Source: Harmonia axyridis | Taxonomy: Eukaryota; Arthropoda; Insecta; Coleoptera; Coccinellidae | Direction of reading: 5' to 3' | Assembly (NCBI RefSeq): GCF_914767665.1 | Contig: NC_059504.1 | Span: forward strand, 15,750,501 to 15,814,500 | Length of the DNA: 64,000 nucleotides | Shown: positions 39,901-54,900 of the stretch, piece by piece | Layout: every line of letters begins with the position of its first letter | Numbering within the stretch: position 1 is the stretch's first letter | Program-made: the position numbers and the translations under genes | The notes under the pieces: generated by a model | Told to the model about the DNA's origin: nothing | The model's database searches: none | Seen by the model: the letters and a program-made list of their open reading frames with translations, nothing else

Positions 39901-42900
39901 AAGAATTGTATTGGTTACTTACATAAAGTAATAAAACATAGATAGAGGGAGTATACTCAATTTTACTTGTCCCCAATATGGTTAGATTATGTTGTCGGGT
40001 TGTGATATATTTTCAAATCCACAATTTTACTATAACGTTATGAATGTATATTATATTGAATGAAATATATTTATTTGAGTGATTCCCGATTAAATATGCT
40101 AATTTGAATATTTGGAATCTGATGTTTTTCCTAATTGTCGAATTTATAATAACCAGAATATTTATTATTTTCTGTATCTACCTCTGTAATCCAAGGTTTG
40201 GCAACTTTTGCTCTCCTAATATCATCGGTGGTTTCACCTCGTTTGACGCACTTGATGTTTGTTTTCTGAAATTCTGATATATTTAGGTATTCATTTCAAT
40301 ATATTTTGAGTAAATATGAAACATTGATTCACTATGGGACATAGGAAGTGCTTTCTTTGAGGAGAAACTCGTAAATTGAGTAAAATATCGTATCACTAAT
40401 ATGTTCTGATTTCCGCGCGCTTAATGTCAAATTTGATAGTTTAAGTTAGGGACAAAATTTGATTACTGAAAATAACATATACTCCTCCTATCTATGTTTA
40501 TTACTCTGAGGTTTTTTATATACGTTTCATTCCAATATAAGATTTTGTTTGTAAATTCCATTCAAAGAGTCTTTCTCGTGAAGTTTGCATGTTATCTGCA
40601 GTGTTTTAATCTTCCTAATATTAACATGTTTTTGTGGAAATTCGATCGAAAGTACAATTATTGTGAAAATCGATTAAGGCTATTCGAACGATATAAAATG
40701 TTTTCGTAAACTGTTGGCAAGAATATAAATAGTTATTCATATGGAAATCAGATGTCAATTGGATGGCTTGGATATAAATGAAGAAAAAAAACATCGAGTA
40801 TAACCATGCAAATTACTAGTAATAAGAAACACAGAAGATAATCGTATTTAATTAATGAAACTATTACTTAAAGAGTTGACTCGAGTTAAATTTTTTCTGA
40901 CGTGTACGGAAATAGTAGACTGTATTGTAAAATTGTGGTTTTCCACGTTGGAAAACTCTCCCAACCGACGCTCTAATCTGAAACACTACATCCTCTCTCC
41001 GAACGTTTAGTTCCTCAATCGCCCACCAGATCGAGCGTTCCCGTTGGTCTTCCGACCGGTGCATTTCCCGTGGAAAATGGTTTTCCCGCCTCTCTGCCTC
41101 CTGCCACCCCCGGCAATCACCACGCCCCCGCAGCTTCGTCGCCGCTATCTGTCACCGATTCGCTTCGACAATTAATGCCTTTGTGGTCGCAACTGAAACG
41201 ATAATTCCATGATAATGGCAGCTACCGCGACCTCCTGTCAATTACAGATGGCTCTGTTCCGTCCAAGCCACGCCCAACGCGGTTTTCACGGTTCTATGGC
41301 TCCGGTTCCCGCCGGATCTAACGCTTATCGATTTTTTTCGGGTATTCCGTGAATATTAGGAGATAGGTCGATCGCCTCATTCCTTCGGGAGGTTTTGGAC
41401 ACGAATTCAATGGGTTTTACGTTACTGTTCGAAATTTTCATGAAATTCTCGTTTTAGGTTCAAGGTTAAATAGCAATAAAGATAGCGACTTGATAAAAAG
41501 ATAAAAACCACAGAGTAATAAACTTAGATAGAGGAAGCATATGTAATTTTCAGTAAGCAAACTATTAAATTTGACATGAAGCGCGCGGAAATGAAAACAT
41601 ATCAGTGATACGATATTTCACTCAATTCGCGAGTTTCTCCACAAAGTCTTATGTCCCATAGTGAATCAATGTTTCATATCAACTCAAAATATATTGAGAT
41701 GGATACCTAAATAAATATATCAGAAATTCAGAGAACAAACTTCAAGCGCGCCAAACGATGTGAAACAACCAATGACTCTGGGAGAACAAAAGTTGCCAAA
41801 CCTTAGAATTCAGCAGGTAGATACAAAAAATATCGGATTCCAGATATTCGAATTTGCATATTTGATCTTGAATCACTCAAATAAATATATTTCAGTTAAT
41901 ATAATATACATTCATAACGATATAGTAAAATTGTGCATTTGAAAATATATCACAATCCCACAACGTAATCTAAACATGTTGGAGACATTTAAAATTGCTT
42001 ATACTTTATCTATGTTTATCAATCTATGATATGTATATGTGATCTCCATGGATGCACGAGCTCTCAAAAGTTTCTGACTAAAATTCAGTGTTTTCCCCAT
42101 TTTTTTCAATAATCGTCTTGAATTTTCTATGGTTCTAACGACGAAATTTTGCAAGAATTGATATTCTATATGGAGGGTTTTACAATGAGAATGATACATT
42201 TTCTCTAACTCTGTGGCTAATTCGTTCTTTCTGCTATATCTTGTAGAAAAAAATTGTGCGAGATATCTCAGATTTGCTCAAATTTCATGATTTTATTTTA
42301 TTATTATATGTTGGTAATTATACTCGAAACTCTCCTGCTACAGATTCATCTATTATCTGTCAAATTAGTGTTACAAAAAACTGTTCTGCCGACCCACATT
42401 CATATTCCATTAATTTCAACAAAAATTCAGTGAATTAGAGAAACAACATTTCGATCTGCTTTCTTTGCCCATTAACGAACTCAAACTCGGTATTCAAGAT
42501 CCAAACCCACCCTGAAAATTTAAGTTTCTAGCTCTTTTCATATTCACGGACTTACATAATCGAATTTAAGGATGGATTCGTCATCAGTAAGTCGAACCTT
42601 ATCGTTTGAGACCATTCCCGAATCGAAATTCGAAAATTGCAGACAATCTGTTCGGAGACGAATTCTCAAGAACGGGTTGATGCTAGCGACACCTCTTGCC
42701 AAACTCAGATACTTTAGGGAAATACGTATCAACCTTTTGCCGAAATCTTATTCCCACGAGCTCCCTCTGTAAGGCCGCTATCTTGGCCGTTAGCTGTTAA
42801 CACAGGGAACAGGTGTACAATCATACAGGTATAATTTTATCGATGTATATTACGGTGTGTAGCGTCGAGCTCGCAAATTGACATTCCCGATGCAAACTTA

Positions 42901-45900
42901 ATTGGGCCACGATTAAAAACCAACGTTTAACAACATGTTGGTTATTATAGCTCAGACCATTATAACTTTTACAGTCGTGGATTTTTTTCGTGCCACTTTC
43001 TCCTACTTTAATTGGTTATCACTGTTCCTTTCCTCGACTCTGTAATTTCGTCCACAATAAATCCTAATGGGATTAATGTTCTGAACGTTGATTAAGTCTA
43101 TCGAGCGGTTTGTAGTTGTGTAACTAGGAACAAAGGTTTCTATTATTTTATTGTCCGACAACGAAATCACTGTTATTGGTAACCATTAAATGGGTTTCAT
43201 TAAAGTTGGTACTCTGTTATTATAAATTCAAGGAAGATAAGATATTAGCATTTATAAATTGTACGGACCAAACACGCCTTCGAATCCAATTTACATCGTT
43301 TTACTTTAATGGGAGGCGAGTCGAATTATTCTAGTATGCAAAATCTGCTAATTTCCATCGTGTCAGCTCAAATTTTGCAACGCGATAATTTGAAATCAGT
43401 GGAAGAGGGTATATTTATCCGATTTTAGTAATTTTCACATGTCTTTTCGAAGATTGTTCTATTATAAAGTGCAACACTCGAAACTATTAAAAATGGTTAA
43501 GACAAATACGAAACCAAACCATCATTAGCAATGTCTTTGGACACCAGAAATCAAACATCAGGAAAAGAATAGAACATATTGGAGAAAGTTGGAATTCAGA
43601 GAGGAGTCAGGCAGAACTGAGGAAATTTTCAAGGGAGCATGAGAGGACATCGAAAAAGGTATCAAGTTTAACAGGGCGATATTACTTTACTCTAAAAGAG
43701 CTAAAGATCATGGTAATCTAGAAGATGAAATAATATAAGAGCCAACATGGTTTGAGAGGGACAGTGCACAGAGCATGTCAAGTCAACACAATAAAATAAT
43801 TGAAATGCTGGATTCACGACCTTGCTTGATTTTCAAGCTACTAAGCTTGAGCTTAACTTGATTTCAAGTCAAGTATTAGTTTTTCAATTTCAAGTCAAGT
43901 AGTGTCACATCAATAAAAAATGATGAAATGAGAAAGAACCGTGCAAAAAACACTTTTATTTATTAAACTCATTGTATAAAAGAACCGAAAATATCAACTT
44001 TTTTGAAATATAAACATAAATTAAATAACTATAAATCTTAACAAAATAAAAAATAATGAAAAAATAAAGTTTCTTAATATTGAGAAACCTCCAGACTTTG
44101 TCATAATTTTCCATCCAAAGCTACTTGGCTTGATGAATAGCTATAGATGACCTCATTTGAAATCCAGCACTTCCAGAATAAAGGGTGCGGTGCTCTATGG
44201 TTATCCCTATGCTGGATACCTGACAGTCTAGACTAGATATCGAAATAAGATCAAGAATAGTGTTTGCTAAATCAGCATTCGAGCGAAGGAAGAGACTTTT
44301 GAGAAACGCTTCTTTGAACTTTGTCATGGTTTGTTGGACAGTAAAAGTTTCGAATGAGAATGAGATGCAGATAGAGAGATATCAACATCTTTTGAAAAGC
44401 CTAATTAGGACACGTATTGAGCGATGATCAGTATGAATTGCTCCAGTTGATCATAAAGGGTAAAATAGAGGGAAAACGAGGACTAGGAAGGAAACACCAC
44501 ACCTGGATGACGAATATAAGAGACTTGACAGGGATGAATGCCCAAAAGTTGGATCACACCGCCCAAAAGAGAAACGAATTTACCATAGTTGTCACTCGAA
44601 GATGCACTAAAAGAAGAAGTTTTCACGCCTTTCCTTTTGAAAATACAAAACCTTTTATGAGAACCCATTTTCCAATATGCTAAATGAAACATTTTCGCCT
44701 ATGAAGACCATCTTTTCTTTGTTGAACCCCCTCCTGTGTCTGCCGCCATCATCAGCTATAAATTTCTTCGTTACGACGAGCACCACATTGACATTTTATT
44801 ACCCCCTTGTAATTTTTCGTGTAACTATGTCGTTCATAAATCGAAAACAGGTGTAGCTTTTATTGGATATCAATGTTGAATAATGTTAAACTTAAAAAAA
44901 ACGTCTTCCAATTAGTGTTTTACGAGATCTGGACAGAATTTGTCATTTGCATGTTGGCGCAACTTTGTTGCCTTCACGGATCCGGCCGTCTTTGAAATTT
45001 TCTTTCTATACAGGGGAGATAACTAACGTGCGTTGTTATGGTGTTGGTCGTAAGATGAGTTTATTAAGTAATTTGAGACGGCCGTTTTATATCATTTATG
45101 GTGGCAGTTTAATTAGGTATATACTATTATTTATGTCATAATAAAATCCAGAAGGATTCACATTATCTCGTGATCTATTATATTTATAGGGTTGGGTCAT
45201 AACCAATGCTAGTAAATCAAATATTTTGGTTTCTCATTATATTCAACATTCATAGATTTTGAGGAGAATGTTCCTAGCTTTGAACGATTATTCAAGGACA
45301 AAATTTCCTTAGAATATAATAGGTATTTCTTCTATAGGTTAGTTACAACTCATTTTTAAATTTTTCTTAATCGCAAGTCTCAACCAAGGCAAAATAAAGC
45401 AGGTACTCTAAATAAATTAAAGGATACATAACACTTCAAATTTATGTGAGTATTGAGGACAGTTGCTTCAACTTACCGACAAAACAACTTTCAAAATGAC
45501 ACCATCCTCTTCGTGCGTCTAACAATAAAAAAATTATAGGTCCCAACCAAAGGTACAAAACGTCATTAGACCCTATAATCACACCCTAAGAAACATTGTC
45601 CTACCTCCTCAACACCTGTCCAATTGACCGAATACAAAACCAGAATTGGATGTTATTTCTTAACAGCTACTTAACCGAAGGGTCGATTCGGGCAAGAAAA
45701 TATATAGCAACAATAAAAAAATAATTAAGGTTGGAAGTATCTCCGGGCAATAAAGATTAAAGAAGGACCAATTAGGAAAACTACATTTTAAGGTAAACTA
45801 ACACATGTCAGTGGAGATTTGGCCCTACCGCTTGTGTCATCTGCCCTTTGGGGATTTGAGAGATCGGGGATCCAGATAGGGAAGTCATCGTTTTGTGGAT

Positions 45901-48900
45901 GAGACATTGGCGTTGCATCGCTTTGGGTATTAATGGGTTGATAGAATTTTTGATAATTTACATGTAATGAGAATGGAATAATTTCGAAAAAAACTTATGA
46001 TTGTTATGAATATTGAAGAATTTTGTGAAAGAATGATACAACAGTTATTAATCACAGAAATAAAAATTTAACCTATATGAGTCATAGAATATATCACATA
46101 CAATGGATTTCTTATATTGGAAAAAATTCATTTAAACTTGGGACCTTTTTTTTTTGCTTAATTCACTGCAAATACTCAGACATAACTTCTTAGGTATAGA
46201 TAATTTTTCAAAGGTTATAGGATTTTGACGTTCGATGTTACGATACAAAACAAAGATTATGTCAGTTTGACAGGTATCATGCTAGCCGCCGAACATAGAG
46301 TAATAAACATAGATAAAGGGAGGATACGCAATTTTTACTTGTCCCCAACATTGTTAGATTACGTTGTCGGATTGTGATATATTTTTACTATATCGTTATG
46401 AATGTAAATTATATTGAATGAAATATATGTTATTTGAGTGATTACTGATTGAATATGCAAATTTGAATATTCGGAATCCGATATTTTTCCTTATTGTCGA
46501 TTTTATAATAAGCAGAATATTTATTATTTTTTTTTTGCTCTCCTAGCGTCATCGGTTGTTTCACGTCGTTTGGCGAGCTTGAAGTTTGTTTTCTAAATTC
46601 CTGAAATATTTAGGTATTTATTTCAATATATTTCGAGTTAATATGAAACATTGATTCACTATGGGACATAAGAAGTGCGTTCTTTGTGGAGAAACTCGCG
46701 AATTGAGTGAAATATCGTATCAATGATATGTTATCATTTCCGCGCGCTTCTTGTCAAATTTGATAGTTTATGTTGGGGACAAAATTTGCTTACTGGAAAT
46801 GACATATGCTCCCTCTATCTATGTTTATTACTCTGAGCCGTAGAGGTGACTAAGTCTGTCAGCTCCCCTGGTTGATAATATTCGTGTTGAAACTCCGATG
46901 TACGCCACTGATTCAGTAATCATCAGATCGGGTTCAAGATACCGCAGACGTTATTTGTCAAAAGGCTTGGGCTCCAATATGATATACATTATCTACTAAA
47001 TGACCGTCGATAACATCAAGATAGCCATGGATATCACCGAGTCGGAGTCGTTAAGAAGGAAATTGTTGAAGAATAAACCGGAAGAGATGGCAGTTCCTTA
47101 GGCTTTTACCTCTAAATACCGTACTGGGTCTACGCTGCCAGATATATCTTAATAGCATCTGGACTAATGACACCACTCAAACAATGAGATTGCTTTTTTG
47201 TATGTTCCACCGGCTAAATTGCAGTTAATTTGAGTGAGACGTGAAAAGTTTTTTTTTGGACATGAAAAGATTCAAGATTTTATGCGCTTCACCTGCGTTC
47301 TTATCATTTAGTTCACACTTGAAATGATTCACTAACAAAATTTATCTTGATTTTTTCTCATTTATGTTTCAACAAACAGATGCAGATTCAGTTGAGCTCA
47401 AGACTTTTTTGAAGTTTTTTGTTTGTTCTTTTCGATTCAAATTGACTTTTGTATAGTCATTGCATCTTTGAATAAGATTGAAGGATCATATATCTCCTTC
47501 TATTCCATATTTAAAATAAATGAATAAATAAGCTTCATATCATTATTATTATTATTTACATTCAGTAATTATTTTATTATAAACTATTGAGTCCATCTTG
47601 TTGAACACTTAATTTTTAATCTGGTTGAAAATTTCCAAAAATTAGCTGGATACACATTTCAAAAATAGTTTGTAATCTTTTGATCATTGTACCAAGAACG
47701 CACCATCTTAGCGTTAGCCTCTTAATGATTGTGATTGTTGAATTGTCAATTATTTTTCCTTCGAAACTCAAATAATTAGTAATCACAGAACTCTAGTTTT
47801 TTGAATCAATTCTTCTCCTTCACCGATCATATCGTTAGTCTTATGTGAGTGAGGAACGAAAAAATATCTCGTCCTTTTCGATGAATGAATCAAACGTCAC
47901 TTTGACATGTAACGTCAAAATTGGTGAAATCAAATGACAGTTCTTAATGTTCTGTATTCCTCTCATCATTAATCGCACAATGTATACCTGACCAAAGTTG
48001 AATTAAAAACCGAGCTAAAAGGCTATGAAATTGACCGGTACCTTTTAGACATCCATGATTTACAACCCTAGATCAGCTGTGAAGGAAGAAGCCCTTCTTC
48101 CTTGGTTCCATCCACGACCCTACCCATAAACGTATTAATATCCTCATGCAAAGTTATTCTACGCAGTAAATGTAAATATAAATAATATTATAAGTAGATA
48201 TTTATCATAATTTCCTCTCTTTGTTTTGGAAGGGTAGTCAACGTCAAAAGCAGCTGCATGTCAGCTGGAACGGTGTCCGTGCGTATTAATGATCATTTTG
48301 TAATTAGCCACTTTTGAAACACTCGAGAATCTTCTTCTAACATGAAACATGCATCAGGATCTACCGGCAAATCTTAAACAGCGATCTTGATGGTCGGAAC
48401 TTGTCCCAAACTTTAATGACGGTTAATGTTACGTAGGGTCGATTTTCTTGTTATTATTGTTATTATATAATTACAACTCGAATATGAGGCACTTGAGAAG
48501 TTTTATAACTCGTTTCAAGAGTCTAAACTTACCAAAAAACCTTTGTAACAAAATCTTTTCCTCCCGCTAATTTTATTTCATATCGCGTCAGAAAAAAATT
48601 AATATTCGCTCCTCTATCCACTCGATAACAAGCCCTGGCCATAATAAAAATGACAGGACGAAAACCAGAGGTCGCTGGAATAATAAAATTCGCATAAATA
48701 TGAATACAGTGGTTTTAATCCGAAATATAATTTGTCAACAACTTCCATAATACGTTGACCATTAAATAATATAAATATTTTTAGCGCCTGCACGGGTGAC
48801 ATACCAGACATAAATTTTCGACTCGAAGTCGACCATAGAATAAAATTAAATAGTGGTCGTAATGTTTTGATGGGTCCTAGGTATAAAATCCCAGTGTGAC

Positions 48901-51900
48901 CACTGTGGCTCTCGTACTTTTTTCATCGTCATGTTTTTTTTTGGATATCCATCGGCGGACTGGAATGTGGTAGGATTATTCTCAATGTGTTAAAATACTC
49001 ACAATGGGCTATTTGATGATTTTTCAGTGTCTAATCTTTGAAAGTATTAAAACTTTCTCATACTGCGAAATATACTTTTTTCCTTATTTTAGTATCGTAA
49101 TGAGTTCATTACAGTTCTAAAAACAGTGCTGTAATAAAATCATTACAGCATTGTTTTCAGTTATATTTTTGGTTTTGTGGTTGTCTACACAGACTTCCAA
49201 TCCTATCAAAATTTAACACACGTCAATTGTCAAGATGATATCATTTGGATTTAGTGAAATGATTTGCGACATTATTCGCAATTTTTCTTAATTCTGTTGA
49301 TGTTAAATCGATTTCGTCAGACATAATTCACGAATTTAATGCTTAATTATAAATAATGTCAAAATTCGAAACGTACGATTCAAATTCAAATTCCGTAATT
49401 TTCACCAACAGTCACACCAACTGCCAAAATACAATACAAATGTCACTAATATGTAAAATCTGAATTTTGCTTTGACTTTCGACAATAATTCACAAATTTT
49501 GACTGAAATAGAGAAAATAGCATCTAATACTCGTTGCAGAAAGCAATTCCAACACTCATGCGTTCAAAAACTCCTTTGTCGCTCTTTGCCTAATTCGAAT
49601 TAGGCATTCGTGTTGGAATGGAAGCCCATTCTGCAACTTGTTTTAGAATATACTATTTCCAAACTTACCAATAACAATGTCATATTTTGACTGACAAGAT
49701 CATCGAAAAGTTCTATTTTTTCTTCGCCGGAGGAAAAAATTCAGCCTAGCAATAATAATAATAATAATTGATATAAATTATATCAACTATTATACTTCAT
49801 GTCTGTCAAAATTAATTGAATATGACAATATAACTAGGCAGATCGTTTATATAAATCCTATCTTAAAATCTCTATATTTTTTTAAAATTCGAAACGTTTG
49901 AAAAATTCGGAGGAGAAGTGACATGGAAAGAGACACTTATGAATGAATATACAATTATTTGAATTTCAAATCGATATACCGATTTGCATCAGGTAAACAA
50001 AAAAGTTGAAAGAAAGAGGTGGGATTGTGATAATATATGAACATAATGGATATGTATATGGTAGGTTATGATAAGTAGAACTAATGGATTTGTCTTTTTC
50101 ACAGTTTTCACAATATAACTCATTTTATCGTATAACGAAGCATAACAATGTTAAATTTCCATTTACCACACTCAGTTGATACCAGCAAACGCATATCAGT
50201 GTTAACTGCCTCTATATCCATACAGCACTTTCAAACATGGAATAAACAGTTAGAAAAGAAATAAATCAACTTTATCCTTAATGAAATTCACGTCAGTACG
50301 TCCGAAACATCGAAAAATAATAAAAATACAGTTGTATAATATTCGGAACGATATCTCCGCTGCAATACAATCATGGAAATGATGGAAACATTTCGTCTAA
50401 TTACAGAAACTTAATCAAATATTCATATTTAATTGGAGAACTTCCTGAAAGCCTTATTAAATTACAAATGTATTCCTAACGAAACAGAGGAACAGTTTGT
50501 ACTTTCCGAATTGTATACAGAGTCGCCAATTAAAGATTTTAATCCGGTCCCATTCCGAAGACGGGCGCAGACTTGGTTTTACGAAATAAATCATAGCTTA
50601 ATGGGATTTTCTGGCAGGTGGGTGAGTAGAGTTCCATCTTTTGAAATGATAATTCATTAAGTAAGATTAAATCTGCTGCGGGTTCTCTCTCAGGACCGCA
50701 ACTTGGAACAACGAAGATTCTTTCTTTTGGAAGGTTAACGTTCACCCTTTCGTGCTGACACAAATTCCCCAAATTGAGAAAGCAGTGGCGTCTCGAACGG
50801 CACCAAAAAGATTATGCAAAAATCAACATCAATTCGTTCAAGATCGGTAGCATGGATTTCCAACAACGCAAACGGTATTCATCTTTAATAAAGTGTAGAT
50901 GAGACTCTCCTAATCTTCCGTGAGACCTTTCAGAAGTTCAGAGCCTGTGCTAGTTAAGGGAATGAAAAAGAAAAATGTACAACCAGAATTTACAGGTTAT
51001 ATCAATTGAATTTTTCACAATATTATATTATAATACAAGAGTATGACTTGACAACGCTGAAGAGGACTGTGTGGTGCTCCTTTATTGCTTAGTAAAGAAA
51101 AATGAACAACTAGAATTTACAGTTTACATCAACTAAACTATTTCACAATATTATATACAATACAAGAGTATGACTTGACAATGCTGAAGAGGACTATATG
51201 GTACTTCTTCATTGCTTATTGTATAATACAATATTTTTGAATATACCTGCATCATAGCTTTCATAACAACACTAAAAATTAAATTTAGATCAAATAATGT
51301 TCTCTCCAATTGATTGATCACTTCAGAATTGCATCGTATCAAGGAGAACTTTTGAAATGTAAAAGTTAGTCGATGATGCTAAATCAAAATTGATACCAGA
51401 AAATCCGAAACTATGGAAAGAGTTAATATTAGAGGATCGGAAAAGAACAATCTTGAAATGAAATGTTGAACCTTTTCTGGAAGACCGTACGTTTTTCAGT
51501 TCATAGAGAAAAGAAAACACACACAACTTGAAAACTGGAAATATCTATATAAATGATATCTATTGGTTTTTTAAGGTTTTTTTCGTCAATATAACCGAAT
51601 TTTCCCATTTAACGATCCGAACGCACCTTGACTTATCCACTGTAATTAAATTTAACATGTTCATTCCGATGAAAAATAACGAAGCTATATATCCCTAGGG
51701 GTTTAAGTGGATATAAACCAAGCTTTATGCGTCTGCATTAAACGAAAATGAATGCAATAACTTTCCACGTTATTATAGTCGACAGCATCTTCGGAATGTG
51801 ATTTCAACATATCGAAAAACACGAACACAAACGCCATAACAATAAACGTTAAAATTCTATATTATAGGAAACATGGACTATCACCCTGGGTTGTCCATTA

Positions 51901-54900
51901 TTGATGATTTGTGTCTGCTATAATGGGCGAATTAAATCGGAGAATATTCATGTATGGAAGCACAGCGAGAGTGTGGCTGGATTGAAGAAACAGAGTTTTC
52001 AGTCGACATTAATTTCTACAGGTCTCTGCCTATCTTCGAATTTCTTCAGTTCGCGGCACTCTGCTATATTCAGCTGTGTTCTAATTATGCCAAAACCTAA
52101 TTTGGTTGTTCCATCGTCATTCATCATTAATTTTTACGGAAAATACCCACTTTTCCGCTGGTACATATTGTAATTATAAGTGTATAACTTGCGGAAGACA
52201 TCATAAAGGTGAGTTGGGCTTATTATGTTCATTATTACCATCCGCCATTAGCCATGGTCACGATTTGCCTATTTAACTGCTTTTGTGTTAGTTTGAATTC
52301 ATAAAGCCGTCATAATTATCAATTTTCGTCCGAATTATAATGTTCCCTGCTATTTGCCAGAGCGTGCTTGATGTAACCATCTAAGACTGCATGCAACGCA
52401 TCGAACTTAGACTGTTGCTGCTCAAATTGTACCAGAACAATTAGAAGGAACTCACCCAAACGAATGTTAAATAACCAAGAAAGAAATTCTCGGTATAGAG
52501 ATCGCACGATCTGGAATTGCCACGATTATAAGCACATTTTTACCATTAGGGAGTTTGTGTCGGTAGGCAAATAGACACGAGAAATTAACTCAAAGGATTT
52601 CATTCTTGTTCTCATCTCAATTTGGTTGCAATTCATATTTCAGATTCCTGTTCAATTATCTACATCCAACACATTGAGATAGACGAGGAAAAATGCAGGC
52701 CCAAGAGTATTACCCTGTGGTATTCCTTGTATGTATAAGGAACTATTCGCAATTACACAGAATAATATACATTTCATCATTACAATGACTTTGTTATTTT
52801 TAATATGAATGGAGTTTTAAGTACGGCAACATCTCGATCTTTGAGCTAACTGTTTGGCATTTATTTTGGACATTTCTTTCTCTTACGATATTCTACATCT
52901 CTTTTCTTCAATTCTCATCCCAATTTGATTGCGAGTTCACTGTTTTCGTTCATTTATCTACATCTCGTTTATATTTTATAGATTCTGCTCCAATTATCCA
53001 ACCCATTGACTTATAGAAAAAAAATGCTGGCCCAATAGTGTTACCCTGTGGAACACCTTGTATGGTGGGAACACGCATTACGAAGGTTGTTTTTTTCGTT
53101 CAACGTGTTGATGTCGAAACAATAAAAACGAATGATAATCGTTCTCGAGCACGGTGGCATTTCAATGAGGATTTAAACGAAAAGGTGCTGCTTATTGTAA
53201 ACACATTGACAAGTGTTAAGTAATTTATTTGATTCCAATTACCGGTTATTTACTGGCGATACAAACCGAAGCGAATGCCAGGCAACGTTTGCTGATGAAA
53301 AGAATATTTATGATATGTACGTTATTAGAAAGTTATTTATTGCAATAATCTTTAATGTGTGTAGATTCCAGCTGTTAAGGCTTTTATTCATGACATTCGA
53401 TAACTATAAACAACGGAGTATATTGCTTTTGGGACGGAGCAGCACTGGGATGAGGGACAGTTCTCTTTTTCGCTTTCTTTCACTGGCTGGTTTGGAGGAA
53501 AAATTTGAATAGTTTATGGCTTTGGCATTGGAGTATTATTCGCTCCATAAGATCGCATGTTGGAGCGATCTTCAAGCCCACCTGTACTATTTGGATAACT
53601 ATTAGATAAACATTACTTGAACTTCCATTGCTTCCTTCGAAAAAGGGAATATTTAATTAAGTTATTATAGTTATTTGTGAAAAACTTGCACTAGTGAAGG
53701 GTTGTAAAAACGTAGACAATGACAAAAAAACTTTATATTCGAGTTGCTCTCATCATTCTTGTCAGATCCAGCTCTCATGGAATGGCTGTTCAGCAAAGCA
53801 GACATTTTGAATTTTTATAATTTTTTCATACATTTGAAATTTGTACCAAAACTCTTGAGCCATATGTTGTCACCATTCTTAATTAACATACGTCATGAAG
53901 TTCTCGAGAAGTTTATATCGAGGATAATGAATGAATGTCTTTGGAGTGAAAAATCTGCGTCTGATACGACCGAGATACACTTTCATCGTTGTGTTGATAT
54001 AATTAAATCGGCCGAAAGAGTTGAAACGCCTGCGAAAGGCTTGAAATTCTGGGTTTAATGATCCGTACCTAGGGGGAGAAAGGCTTTCAACGCTGATTGA
54101 TGACCCCTTTAATCTACACAAAACGCCTGGTACTTAAGGATTATAAACTCACAACTGAGCGTAACAATCAACTCGAACTAGATAATTAAATATTGGAGAA
54201 AAACGTTCAGACGAACATTCGTCTTGTTTCGTCGGTGTTTTGAAGAGTTGTGGAGCGATTGCTCATTTCAAAGAGATCAAAGCAGAAAATTAACAATAGT
54301 TAATTTAGGTAAGGTTGAGCTTTCTCAATTCTGAGTAAGGTTGAGCGAGGGTTTTCACCATATTTTTACATGTCCCCAAAATGGTTAGATTACGTTGTCG
54401 AAATGTGATTTATTTTCGAATCAACAATTCTATTATATCGTATATGTATATTATATCGAATGAAATTTATTTTTTTGAGTGATTCCCGATTAAATATGCA
54501 AATTTGAATATTCGGAATAGGATATTTTTCCTAATTGTCGAATTTATACTAAGCAGAATATTTATTATTTTCTGTATCTGCCTGCCGAAATCCAAGGTTT
54601 GACAACTTTTGCTCTCCTAGTGTCAGCGGTTGTTTCACTTCGTATGGCTCACTTGAAGTTTGTTTTCTGAATTTCTGATATATTAAGGTATTTATTTCAA
54701 TATTTTTTGAGTAAATGTGAAACGTTGATTCACTATGGGACATAAGAAGTGCGTTCTTTGTGGAGAAACTCGTGAATTGAGTGAAATATCGTATCACATT
54801 TTTTGTTTTCATTTCCGCGCGCTTCATGTCAAATTTGATAGTTCATGTCGGGGACAAAATTTGCTTACTGAAAATGACATATGCTTGTAGAAACAGTGGA

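Noticed and set aside
53744..54058. 104-codon plus ORF
   Set aside because: No recognisable features and no splice or promoter context; a length expected now and then by chance in 64 kb.
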